From: a virus
Direction: 5' to 3' (one strand)
IMG/VR virus record: IMGVR_UViG_3300002514_000053
Location: 1-44,010 of that record
Length of the DNA stretch: 44,010 bases
In this document: one piece after another, positions 37,228-44,010 of the stretch
How the letters are laid out: each line of letters opens with the position of its first letter
Numbering within the stretch: position 1 is the first letter of the stretch
Translations under genes and position numbers: made by a program
The notes under the pieces: model-generated
Told to the model about the DNA's origin: nothing
Databases searched by the model: none
What the model saw: only the letters and a program-made list of their open reading frames with translations

Positions 37228-40091
37228 TATTCAAACAATGTCCCACGCCAAGCTTTATCGCTGGTTAATAAACCGGTTTTAGTACTTTTTTCACGAACAG
37301 TTACAGCATAATTTCCATCTGTTACAAAATCTTCTCCGGTATACCAAGCTTTTCTTGTCAATTGAACTTCCCAATGCCATGCTTCTTTTCTATAAGGAGC
37401 TATTCCAAATCTATGAGCATTCTTTTTTACCCATTTGTAAAATTGTGTTTGTTTCTGCTCCTTGTTAGTTTTTGATATTGCCCGAACCCAAACTTTTGTT
37501 GCCGCATCAAAATAATAAAAATCAAAGGCTAGCCCGGTTTCGTGAGGACCGGTCCAAGCTCTCCATTTTAACCCTTCTTTCACGCTCTTATACTCGTCTA
37601 TTAACATAAGATCCCACAAAGTTCGAAGTCTTCGTTCGCCTCGTTGTTTAGCTTCTTTAACCCTCGGAAATTTATCTCCCCAACTGTACAGAAGTTTTCT
37701 ATAACGCTTTTCAGGAGCGCTACCAAGTGCACATGACAAACTTGTAAAAGGTTTTCTTCCTGTTTCTTTGACCCACGCTTCATTCAACATAATAATTCTT
37801 TTAGCCGCCAATTTGTGTACCTTTCTATTATAACAATCAACTATAAGACTCGGATCTAAAGAGCCAATAGGGTAATTTCCCCACCTTACGCGATTGTTGT
37901 GAATCCATGGAGTAGCTGGAATAATGGAAACTTCTGTATTATCATATTGATAGGGGGGCAAGTCGCCAATACCAGAAGTTTGTGAAAGAGCTGCTCCGGA
38001 GCTTCCGCCGCCTGAATTTCTAGCGCATTTGCCGCCATATTGAGATGGCGCAGCAGAAGCAGCGGGAGGCTTAGCGCCTGCTGTATTAATCCTAATACCA
38101 TATTCCTTTTGAAGAGCCCTTAAAGTTTTTTCAGCTGCAATGAGCTTTTTCTGTGCTTGTTTAAGCTCGACGCGTTTAATCTTGGCTTCAGCTTGCGACG
38201 GACTCCCTTTTAAAGATGTACTCTCAAGTCCTTCAATTTGCCCATCCAATTCTTCAACTTTTGCTTTCTGAATTGCCACATCCTGATTTGCAGCATCTAA
38301 CGTTGCTTGTTGAGCTTTAGATAGCTTGGGTTTTGCATTTGGATCTTTTGCGACGTCAGCTTCTACTGATTTTTCTTTAACGGTTTTGGACGCGTCGGCA
38401 AGAACCCAATTAGAGTCTTGAGTGCCGTCAGCAGTACCCCCACCTTCGGATTTCTTTAAGTCAGAGGTTACTTTATCATTTTTAACAGTCTTCTCTTGGG
38501 TGGATGCATCCGATATTTTCTTCAGGGCTCCTCCTGTAGAAGTAGCTACCTCCGGAGTGGATTTTAAATATTCACTTATATTTGTAAATGTAGTCATCAA
38601 ATTCTGCGGCCATGCTGCAGGCTGCTTAACAGTCAGATTCACCCATTTCCAATATATAAATGCATCTGGATAAGAAATATATTTTTGAGCTGCGTCTCCC
38701 AACAGCCACCCAGTTCTCTTTATAACTTCCTCTGGAGGTTTTTTATTGCTATTGTATTGGGGATAGGCTGGTTTCCACTCTTTTCCATATAATCCACTCA
38801 TAGCTAGAATATTTTTGAAACCGACGTCATGATAAGATTTGAGTCCCCCCACCATTCTTTTTATACCATATTGGGGATATGCACGATATGATTGAGGAAT
38901 AGCAAAATCGGCAGGTGCCAATTCCGCAAAAGCAAAATTTTTGGCTGCCTGATATCCGGGAATCTCATAAGAAGTCACCCCATAGCACAGTTTCGTCATA
39001 TTCGCATATTCATTGCATTTATCAGTAAATTCACGTGTTTTTTGTCTCTTTTTCTGGATGGACCATGATCCAATCGATCCATAATTAATCATACCAGCTT
39101 CTGGATCCGATATAACACCAATACAACCTGCATCATTTGCTGTACCAAACATATAATTCACCCATTCATCAATTTTATCGAGACGGGGAAAACCCCACAA
39201 ATATACTCTTATACCGGCATTATGGTAAGCATCGACCATTTCTTTAACTTTTTCAAAAGGTGCCGTTTTGGTACCTTTCTTGTCGGATCCTTGCCACATT
39301 CCCAAAGTAGCAATCCAGTCTAATCCCATATCAACCGCTTTAGCAACTGGAAAATTTTTAAGATTTGCATACATATTCGTAAAAAGTCCCTTACCTAAAG
39401 GAAGTTCACCGCGATCTCTCATGGGATCAACCGGCGTTCTGTGATTTTTAAAATCAGGAAAATTAGCAACTATTCTAGCAACATCAGTAGATAACGAACC
39501 ACCTTTGCCCCCACTAGCCAATAATTTTCCACACGGGTGGAAACCAGCAGCACCTTTGCTGGATGCAGCACCTGGGTTGGGAGGTAATACTGTGTCCGTG
39601 GGGCCAGCGTAAATACCACCCTCTAGATTATCGACATTCTCAAAAGTAACCCATACAATGTCTCCCACTTTGGGTACTTGCATATTTGTGGTTTTAGCTG
39701 CGAAAGTAGGAAATTTGTCAATGGCGGAATCATCGGCACCTACACTATTTTCGTTACCTAAAGTGGTAGGAGAAGGTAATATCGAACCATGAATCTCCGG
39801 TATCATACCTTTAAATTTTACTATTTTTGACTCGGACGGTTCGGAATCAAAAAAATTAGTTAAATTATCCCAAAAACTTGGAGTAGAATCATCTTCCTCG
39901 ATTCTCAGCACGATTGCTTTAAATTGAGTAACACCCTTCACACTCTCAGCTGAAAAAGCAGAGCGCACATTTCCACGAAGGACATCGATAGGATCGATCA
40001 GATTATTATATATTAACTTATCTTTTTTACGCTCTACGGCATTTAATTGCCCATATGCAAATCCTTTTTGAGTGAGAATATTATCAGCCAT
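37227..40091 (-). CDS. gp5-like spike with OB-like, TIM-barrel-like and M15 peptidase domains (954 aa)
   Basis: Cell-puncturing spike of the baseplate. Residues about 52-165 look like the gp5-type OB domain: FKAIVLRIEEDDS, then FKGMIPEIHGSILPSP and KVGDIVWVTFENVDNLEGGIYAGP. Residues about 235-495 look like a TIM-barrel glycoside-hydrolase-like domain: MGLDWIATLGMWQG, HNAGIRVYLWGFPR, CIGVISDPEAGM (acidic D329/E331), and ILAMSGLYG. Residues about 588-665 form a Gln/Glu/Lys-rich coiled coil. The C-terminal part (about 740-910) is an M15 D,D-carboxypeptidase-like domain with zinc-site residues H850 and D857 in GPHETGLAFDF and E903-A-W-H906 in KEAWHWEVQ. T4 gp5 carries a lysozyme here; this protein seems to use a peptidase and perhaps a glycosidase instead. 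A good ribosome binding site (AGGAAAAG) precedes the ATG, and the start overlaps the previous gene by 8 bases. Confidence 0.9.
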   Translation of the reverse strand: MADNILTQKGFAYGQLNAVERKKDKLIYNNLIDPIDVLRGNVRSAFSAESVKGVTQFKAIVLRIEEDDSTPSFWDNLTNFFDSEPSESKIVKFKGMIPEIHGSILPSPTTLGNENSVGADDSAIDKFPTFAAKTTNMQVPKVGDIVWVTFENVDNLEGGIYAGPTDTVLPPNPGAASSKGAAGFHPCGKLLASGGKGGSLSTDVARIVANFPDFKNHRTPVDPMRDRGELPLGKGLFTNMYANLKNFPVAKAVDMGLDWIATLGMWQGSDKKGTKTAPFEKVKEMVDAYHNAGIRVYLWGFPRLDKIDEWVNYMFGTANDAGCIGVISDPEAGMINYGSIGSWSIQKKRQKTREFTDKCNEYANMTKLCYGVTSYEIPGYQAAKNFAFAELAPADFAIPQSYRAYPQYGIKRMVGGLKSYHDVGFKNILAMSGLYGKEWKPAYPQYNSNKKPPEEVIKRTGWLLGDAAQKYISYPDAFIYWKWVNLTVKQPAAWPQNLMTTFTNISEYLKSTPEVATSTGGALKKISDASTQEKTVKNDKVTSDLKKSEGGGTADGTQDSNWVLADASKTVKEKSVEADVAKDPNAKPKLSKAQQATLDAANQDVAIQKAKVEELDGQIEGLESTSLKGSPSQAEAKIKRVELKQAQKKLIAAEKTLRALQKEYGIRINTAGAKPPAASAAPSQYGGKCARNSGGGSSGAALSQTSGIGDLPPYQYDNTEVSIIPATPWIHNNRVRWGNYPIGSLDPSLIVDCYNRKVHKLAAKRIIMLNEAWVKETGRKPFTSLSCALGSAPEKRYRKLLYSWGDKFPRVKEAKQRGERRLRTLWDLMLIDEYKSVKEGLKWRAWTGPHETGLAFDFYYFDAATKVWVRAISKTNKEQKQTQFYKWVKKNAHRFGIAPYRKEAWHWEVQLTRKAWYTGEDFVTDGNYAVTVREKSTKTGLLTSDKAWRGTLFE

Positions 40092-40392
40092 CTTGTTCTT
40101 TTCCTATAATATCATAAATCTCATTTTTATCCATCTCTGATAAACCAGAAGACACAGAATTCTTTTTATGTAGAAGAGCACTTATTTTAACCATCTGTTC
40201 ATTTGAACGCTGCAGAGTCTCTAAATATTTTGCCGCTACCTGTCCCGTCAATTGATGTTGAAGTTTATCACCCTTGAGGTGTGCCATCAAATCAATCAAA
40301 AGAGTAGAAGCCATTGCCCGATCTTCTCTTATATTTTCTAATGATTCTTCTATAAGAGAATCAACATTTTTTATAGTTCGTCCTTTTCCCAT
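40084..40392 (-). CDS. Small helical protein of unknown function (102 aa)
   Basis: Short, mainly alpha-helical and charged protein with no membrane segment or zinc site. The centre (about residues 25-70) is an extended helical region, STLLIDLMAHLKGD then LTGQVAAKYLETLQRSNEQM. It overlaps the end of the late sigma gene by 22 bases and the start of the spike gene by 8. From place and size it could be a gp33-like late-transcription coactivator, a small terminase subunit or a tail chaperone; the sequence shows no diagnostic motif for any of these. Confidence 0.7.
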   Translation of the reverse strand: MGKGRTIKNVDSLIEESLENIREDRAMASTLLIDLMAHLKGDKLQHQLTGQVAAKYLETLQRSNEQMVKISALLHKKNSVSSGLSEMDKNEIYDIIGKEQDG

Positions 40393-41081
40393 CGATTTTT
40401 AAAAGCCCTATATTTAAGTCGAATCTTATTCAGGTTGTTAACAACTTGTTTAGTGTTTAAACCTGTAATTTCCCGAATGTATAAGTAAATAGCTTTTTTG
40501 TTAAAAATATCAATGTCATCTGCGGACTCAAATAATATCTTAATTGATTCTAATACTTTTCTTTCATTTTCTTTAAGATCAAATTCTTCCCATCTTTCTA
40601 TCTCTTGAAATAAAAAACCTAAAAATTCCGCTTGTTCTCTTCTCTCAAGATAATCATTCTCTACAACTAAGTTCTCGTTAGCACTATCGGCTTTAAAATC
40701 ATCTATGCAATATTCTCTTTGAAGTTTTTTAGAATTTTTCTTTACTTTGTGGATAAACCAGTTTTTTGTTATAACACTAAAATATGAAAAAGCTTTAGAT
40801 TTCCTATTGGGGTCGTACTTATCCAATATCGTTGTAAGCCAAATCTTGCAATCATCTTTCAAATAATCAATATTTGGAAGAGTAGTAAACTTATAAGTGT
40901 ATACAATTTTATCCACCATTTCATCAAAAGCCGGTCCAATAAAATTCACATAAAGATCTGTGCGAATTTTTCGAGAATCTGTTAAAGCATATTCTATTAT
41001 TGCTTCTTCATGAACTTTGGTGAAATATTGGTTTTTCTTGCGAGTCGTCGAGCGGCTCTTCTTGGTTTTCTGTTCTATCAT
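40371..41081 (-). CDS. 55: Late-transcription sigma factor, gp55-like
   Basis: Phage sigma factor that redirects host RNA polymerase to late promoters. A sigma region 2-like core is seen at KIWLTTILDKYDPNRKSKAF followed by SYFSVITKNWFIHKVKKNSKK, the same layout as T4 gp55 and its relatives. The C-terminal half is helical and charged, with LNTKQVVNNLNKIRLKYRAF as a likely DNA- or polymerase-contact helix. I chose the ATG at 41081 (236 residues): it has AGGAAG at 41091-41096 nine bases upstream. The ATG at 41087 is only three bases from it, and the longest frame (from 41150) would lie deep in the preceding gene with no conserved residues. It precedes the virion genes and probably activates them. 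It overlaps the membrane-protein gene by 74 bases in another frame. Confidence 0.88.
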   Translation of the reverse strand: MIEQKTKKSRSTTRKKNQYFTKVHEEAIIEYALTDSRKIRTDLYVNFIGPAFDEMVDKIVYTYKFTTLPNIDYLKDDCKIWLTTILDKYDPNRKSKAFSYFSVITKNWFIHKVKKNSKKLQREYCIDDFKADSANENLVVENDYLERREQAEFLGFLFQEIERWEEFDLKENERKVLESIKILFESADDIDIFNKKAIYLYIREITGLNTKQVVNNLNKIRLKYRAFKNRWEKDEL

Positions 41082-41445
41082 TATCATATTCTTCCTGGGG
41101 GTCTTCTGTTTCCGGAGTGTAGTGTTTATCCTCATGTTCATAAAAATCATTAACTAATTCTTTCGAATGAATAATAAGAGATTCCAATGTCTCATCTCCG
41201 TAAAACATCTCTAATTCGTAAATGCTCTTCACGTGGTCGAGAAAATTTTCACTCCTCAACAAAAGTGAAGAAAAATCATTTTGAACATTTATTCTCTCAT
41301 GTAGTAAAAAATACATATAAACTACACTAACGACATTGAATAACACAGACAAAAATAATAAAAAAGGAAGTAATCCAAACAAATAAATCAACAAAAAAGA
41401 ATTGAGTATTAAAGAACTAATCAGAAATATTTGTAATATCAACAT
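41008..41445 (-). CDS. Small membrane protein with acidic C-terminal tail (145 aa)
   Basis: The first 50 residues are almost entirely hydrophobic (LILQIFLISSLILNSFLLIY then LFGLLPFLLFLSVLFNVVSV), enough for two transmembrane helices with a short turn near a Gly/Pro. The middle (about 55-100) is a helical cytoplasmic-type region, and the last 35 residues are very acidic with many Glu, Asp and Gln. No signal cleavage motif is evident. The role is unknown; holin, membrane-anchored replication or host-takeover functions are all possible. It overlaps the zinc-ribbon gene by 29 bases and the sigma gene by 74. No ribosome binding site is obvious close to the ATG, so translation may be coupled to the gene before it. 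Confidence 0.72.
   Translation of the reverse strand: MLILQIFLISSLILNSFLLIYLFGLLPFLLFLSVLFNVVSVVYMYFLLHERINVQNDFSSLLLRSENFLDHVKSIYELEMFYGDETLESLIIHSKELVNDFYEHEDKHYTPETEDPQEEYDNDRTENQEEPLDDSQEKPIFHQSS
41091..41096 (-). promoter_or_regulatory. Ribosome binding site AGGAAG deciding the sigma-factor start
   Basis: AGGAAG on the minus strand lies 9 bases from the ATG at 41081 and 3 bases from that at 41087. It is embedded in the coding sequence of the preceding membrane protein. Confidence 0.6.
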
Positions 41446-41707
41446 AATTTAAATTTTTCGTTTGCTCCTTTATATCCTTTAAAATTTCTTTATTATCTTC
41501 TATAGCTTCTTTAGTTAATTCACCAACTTTCTTAAAAGATGAATTTGTTTTCTCTGTCGGAGTCTTCTTAATATACACCATGTTGACCATCTTTGTTAAA
41601 TCGTCGCTACTTTCGCATTCGGGACAATTAGAGGGATTTTCTTGTATTCCATGGAAAATAACAAATTGATGATTGCAATTTTCACATTTATAAGAATACT
41701 TAGGCAT
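41417..41707 (-). CDS. FmdB-type zinc-ribbon protein (96 aa)
   Basis: Small regulator-like protein. The N-terminus is the FmdB/CxxC zinc ribbon: YSYKCENCNHQF (C8, C11), then a PSNCPECESSDDLTKMV half with the second CxxC. The rest is a Lys/Glu-rich helical tail. Such proteins are common in phages and bacteria and are thought to bind nucleic acid or protein partners; the function here is unknown. It overlaps the preceding gene by 8 bases and the following membrane-protein gene by 29 bases. Confidence 0.83.
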   Translation of the reverse strand: MPKYSYKCENCNHQFVIFHGIQENPSNCPECESSDDLTKMVNMVYIKKTPTEKTNSSFKKVGELTKEAIEDNKEILKDIKEQTKNLNYVDITNISD

Positions 41708-41909
41708 CCGATGAATCTTCTATCGAAGTCAGTGTATCATAATCATCATTATTCATCTTAACAAGAGGAGGATTCATGACCATAAGTTCTTCCTTTTCGT
41801 TGGCTTCAAACTTAAATCCCTTCAAGACGGGAACAATATCGCTTTGTTCCATAAGGGACTTCTGTAAGGCCATCATTATCGCACCAAGTGCTTCATCTGA
41901 TAATTTCAT
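41700..41909 (-). CDS. Small protein of unknown function (69 aa)
   Basis: No recognised domain. The N-terminal half is helical (KLSDEALGAIMMALQKSLME), followed by a hydrophobic strand-like part with VPVLKGFKFE and ELMVMNPP, and an acidic C-terminus rich in Asp and Ser. The ATG at 41907-41909 is chosen because it has AAAGGAG six bases before it. A more upstream ATG (41930) falls in the last codons of the preceding gene and has no such site. It lies between the sugar gene and the zinc-ribbon gene and overlaps the latter by 8 bases. Confidence 0.7.
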   Translation of the reverse strand: MKLSDEALGAIMMALQKSLMEQSDIVPVLKGFKFEANEKEELMVMNPPLVKMNNDDYDTLTSIEDSSDA

Positions 41910-41915
41910 TATATT

Positions 41916-41922
41916 CTCCTTT
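41916..41922 (-). promoter_or_regulatory. Ribosome binding site AAAGGAG deciding the start at 41909
   Basis: Perfect AAAGGAG on the minus strand, 6 bases before the ATG. It lies just after the stop of the sugar dehydratase gene. Confidence 0.75.
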
Positions 41923-41923
41923 C

Positions 41924-42874
41924 TTACCATATAAAATTATTCTTGTAATATTCTACAATATTCTTTATTTCTTTATCAAAATTCTTTTTTGGTTTCCAAC
42001 CAAGATTCTTTAATTTTCTATCATTTAAGGCATAGCGAATATCTTGTCCTTTGCGAAAAGTGTCAAAGTCCACATATTGTTCCCAATTGTCATCGGTACC
42101 ATAGTATGCCTCTATGATCTTTCTTACAGTTTCTGCGTTCGATTGCTCAAATCCTCCGGCTACATTATAAATTTGGTTAACATTGCCAGAATCAATAATA
42201 GAAATCACTGCTTCAGCCGTATCAGCTGCATGCAACCAATTGCGTGTAGGAATACCTCCATCGTGAAGCTTGATCTCTCTACCCCTAGTCAAATTCTTCA
42301 CTGCCAGAGGAATGAGTTTTTCTGGATATTGTCCAATACCATAATTATTCGTTGGGCGCAAAATAATATATTTAATACCATAAGTTCTAGCCCATGCATG
42401 AATAAGCATATCACCTCCCGCTTTTGCAGCCGAATAAGGATTACTAGGTTTCAAAATATCTGATTCCTTATGTGCACCTTTTGTAATATCACCATAAACT
42501 TCATCTGTACTGATATGAAACATTACTGGCTTCTCATTGCAATTAACAGGTTTAAATCTCGTCAAATCTAAAAGATTTTTAACCCCCAATATATTACTAT
42601 TAATAAACTCATCACTGTTGATAATACTATTACCTACATGTGATTCAGCGGCAAAATTTATAATATAGTCACAATCATAAAGACGTTTAACATTTTTAAT
42701 ATCGCGGCGTTCGAAATGAAAATTTTCATATTCATTAAATTCTGTTAAAAGATCGGGATTCGCAGCATACGTTAATTTATCAATTCCTCGCACTTGCCAT
42801 CCTAGTTTCAATGCTTTACGCGTCAAATAAGAACCCATAAATCCCAAACAACCTGTTATAATAACAATTTTCAT
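41924..42874 (-). CDS. rmlB: NDP-sugar 4,6-dehydratase (RmlB-like, extended SDR)
   Basis: NAD-dependent short-chain dehydrogenase-type enzyme that probably converts an NDP-glucose to the 4-keto-6-deoxy sugar. The Rossmann motif is TGCLGFMG (G8, G11, G14). The catalytic loop is STDEVYGD, with T123, D124 and E125, and the YxxxK pair is Y147/K151 in NPYSAAK. These are the residues expected in dTDP-glucose 4,6-dehydratase. At 316 residues it is slightly shorter than RmlB from bacteria (about 350). Its start overlaps the RfbH-like gene by one base (TAATG), and a 4-keto-6-deoxy sugar is precisely what RfbH/ColD enzymes act on, so the two form a pathway. The nucleotide (dTDP, CDP or GDP) cannot be read from the sequence. 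Confidence 0.87.
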   Translation of the reverse strand: MKIVIITGCLGFMGSYLTRKALKLGWQVRGIDKLTYAANPDLLTEFNEYENFHFERRDIKNVKRLYDCDYIINFAAESHVGNSIINSDEFINSNILGVKNLLDLTRFKPVNCNEKPVMFHISTDEVYGDITKGAHKESDILKPSNPYSAAKAGGDMLIHAWARTYGIKYIILRPTNNYGIGQYPEKLIPLAVKNLTRGREIKLHDGGIPTRNWLHAADTAEAVISIIDSGNVNQIYNVAGGFEQSNAETVRKIIEAYYGTDDNWEQYVDFDTFRKGQDIRYALNDRKLKNLGWKPKKNFDKEIKNIVEYYKNNFIW

Positions 42875-44010
42875 TAATACCTTCCGAAAAATCCTTTTAT
42901 TTTATTACATACGTAATCTACATCTTCCAGCGTCATACCATGGTGTGCTCCCAATAAAAACCCATCTCTCATAATGATATCAGAATTAGAAAACTCTTGT
43001 AGATATTCTCTATAAGCAGGATGACGGGTGATATTTCCAGCAAAAGTAACTCTTGTTTGAATATCGTTTTTCTCTAAAAATCTCAAAAGATCTAATCTAT
43101 TCTCCGTCTGAAGGGGGATTGCCAACCAATTCGGCTTAATACTATCATCCGGTAATACAATTTCTTCAATATCTTCCAAGTTATGCAAATATCTTTCTAT
43201 GTTTTCCCTTCTTATTTTACGGAATTTATCAAACTTTTTTAATTGAGCTAAACCAAATGCTGAATTCATTTCCGAAGATTTAAAATTATAGCCCACTACC
43301 CCGTATAGAAATTTGAAATCGTATAATATCCCATCAACTTGATGGTTGAAGCGCTCATCAATAAACTCAGAATTATTGCCAATACGTCCCCAATCTCTAA
43401 GCTGAAGTGCAATATCAAGCTGTTCCCCACTGTTGAACATAGCCATTCCGCCAGAGCCTCCAGCAGTGATTATATGGCTGGCATAAAAACTAGTCGTCGA
43501 TATGTCGGTTTCGCCAGTGAAAGTTATGGTATCACAAGAATCTTCAATTAAAACAATATCGGTTCTTCCAATGTTACCTAATTCCTGCTTAAGTCGGGCC
43601 CAATCGGGTTTATTACCCACCAAATTAGGAAGCATAATAACTCTGGTTTTGGAGGTGATCTTTTCCAATACACTTCGTACACTCGGTACATATTTATCAA
43701 GCTCAACATCGCAAAAGACAGGAACACAGCCCAATTGTAGTATAGGGGCAACGGTTGTAGAGAAGGTACACGCAGGAGTTACAACCTCACTGCCGCGTGG
43801 AAGAGCCAAGCTGCCGAGTGCTATTAAGTTAGCAGAAGATCCAGAATTCACAAAGACTCCATGCTTCTTGCCAAAAAGCTTGGCAACTTTTTCTTCAAAT
43901 TCTACGGTCCTCTTACCAAAGCCGGCGAGCCAGCCGTCCCTTAGACATTCTTCGACAGCCTTGATTTCTTCTTCGCCATATGCCTCGAAACCATTAGGGG
44001 CATACCAAAC
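42874..44010 (-). CDS. RfbH/ColD-type sugar 3-dehydratase of the DegT family (partial)
   Basis: PLP/PMP-dependent enzyme of the DegT/DnrJ/EryC1 fold, cut by the window edge: the frame is open to base 44010, so the true start is beyond it, and an internal GTG at 43851 is not the start. Recognisable parts are NSGSSANLIALGS (phosphate binding), a LIEDSCDT segment (Asp that contacts the PLP ring nitrogen), and SFYASHIITAGGSGG. In aminotransferases of this family the last has the Schiff-base Lys (as in PTKN); here there is a His in the same place, as in RfbH (E1) and ColD, which remove the 3-hydroxyl of 4-keto-6-deoxy sugars. EVVTPACTFSTTVAP and GCVPVFCDVELD also match this group. The product would be a 3,6-dideoxy sugar. 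It is linked to the RmlB-like gene by a one-base overlap. Confidence 0.88.
   Translation of the reverse strand, partial: VWYAPNGFEAYGEEEIKAVEECLRDGWLAGFGKRTVEFEEKVAKLFGKKHGVFVNSGSSANLIALGSLALPRGSEVVTPACTFSTTVAPILQLGCVPVFCDVELDKYVPSVRSVLEKITSKTRVIMLPNLVGNKPDWARLKQELGNIGRTDIVLIEDSCDTITFTGETDISTTSFYASHIITAGGSGGMAMFNSGEQLDIALQLRDWGRIGNNSEFIDERFNHQVDGILYDFKFLYGVVGYNFKSSEMNSAFGLAQLKKFDKFRKIRRENIERYLHNLEDIEEIVLPDDSIKPNWLAIPLQTENRLDLLRFLEKNDIQTRVTFAGNITRHPAYREYLQEFSNSDIIMRDGFLLGAHHGMTLEDVDYVCNKIKGFFGRY

Noticed and set aside
41082-41150. Longer N-terminus for the late sigma factor
   Set aside because: The extra residues are a low-complexity shadow of the membrane-protein gene; the AGGAAG site favours the start at 41081.
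43849-43851. GTG as the start of the DegT-family protein
   Set aside because: The frame stays open to the window edge and encodes the expected N-terminal helix region of the family before this codon.
1-44010. CRISPR arrays, insertion sequences, integrase or tRNA genes other than the tmRNA
   Set aside because: Looked for and not seen. There are no regularly spaced repeats, no transposase motifs and no attachment-site-like duplications.

Overview
The window is part of the genome of a large, AT-rich, lytic contractile-tailed phage of the T4-related kind (T4-like or 'far-T4', probably from an aquatic setting). The grounds are a gp25-type and a gp6-type baseplate wedge protein, a gp5-like spike with cell-wall-degrading domains, a gp55-type late sigma factor, a RuvC-like resolvase and a CHC2/TOPRIM primase, all packed with overlaps of a few bases. 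No integrase, repressor or other lysogeny gene is seen. The host cannot be named from the sequence.

Every gene reads on the minus strand, so transcription runs from the right edge to the left. Right end (44010-41700): an RfbH/ColD-type sugar 3-dehydratase (its N-terminus is cut by the window edge), a dTDP-glucose-4,6-dehydratase-like enzyme and a small unknown protein. Then (41707-40084): a zinc-ribbon protein, a small membrane protein, the late sigma factor and a 102-residue helical protein. Then the tail-tip and baseplate module (40091-22952): a 954-residue spike with an OB-like domain, a TIM-barrel-like domain, a coiled coil and an M15 peptidase; a 307-residue spike-associated protein; a 3131-residue giant; gp25; gp6; and a DNRLRE-like protein. 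Then large structural proteins (22959-1801): a 2974-residue protein with LamG-like domains, proteins of 418, 1120, 1402 and 330 residues, and two paralogues of 356 and 403 residues. The left end (1787-4) has the RuvC-like nuclease, the primase and a complete one-piece tmRNA.

The most striking element is the tmRNA at the left edge (4-350, minus). It has a G3-U acceptor stem, a TTCGACT T-loop, an encoded CCA, a long P2 helix, a 3' pseudoknot and an open reading frame for the tag ANDNVTFDYALAA. The stop codon of the primase gene lies inside its acceptor stem. A phage tmRNA could rescue ribosomes stalled late in infection and mark truncated products for proteolysis, which would suit a genome that must translate proteins of about 3000 residues.

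The genes appear to work together as follows. The sigma factor probably switches on the virion genes. The spike, hub and wedge proteins form the cell-piercing baseplate. The LamG, DNRLRE and Fn3-like proteins probably form the baseplate periphery or fibres that contact the host. The sugar enzymes probably feed glycan modification of the host surface or of virion parts. No stretch longer than about 110 bases lacks a gene.
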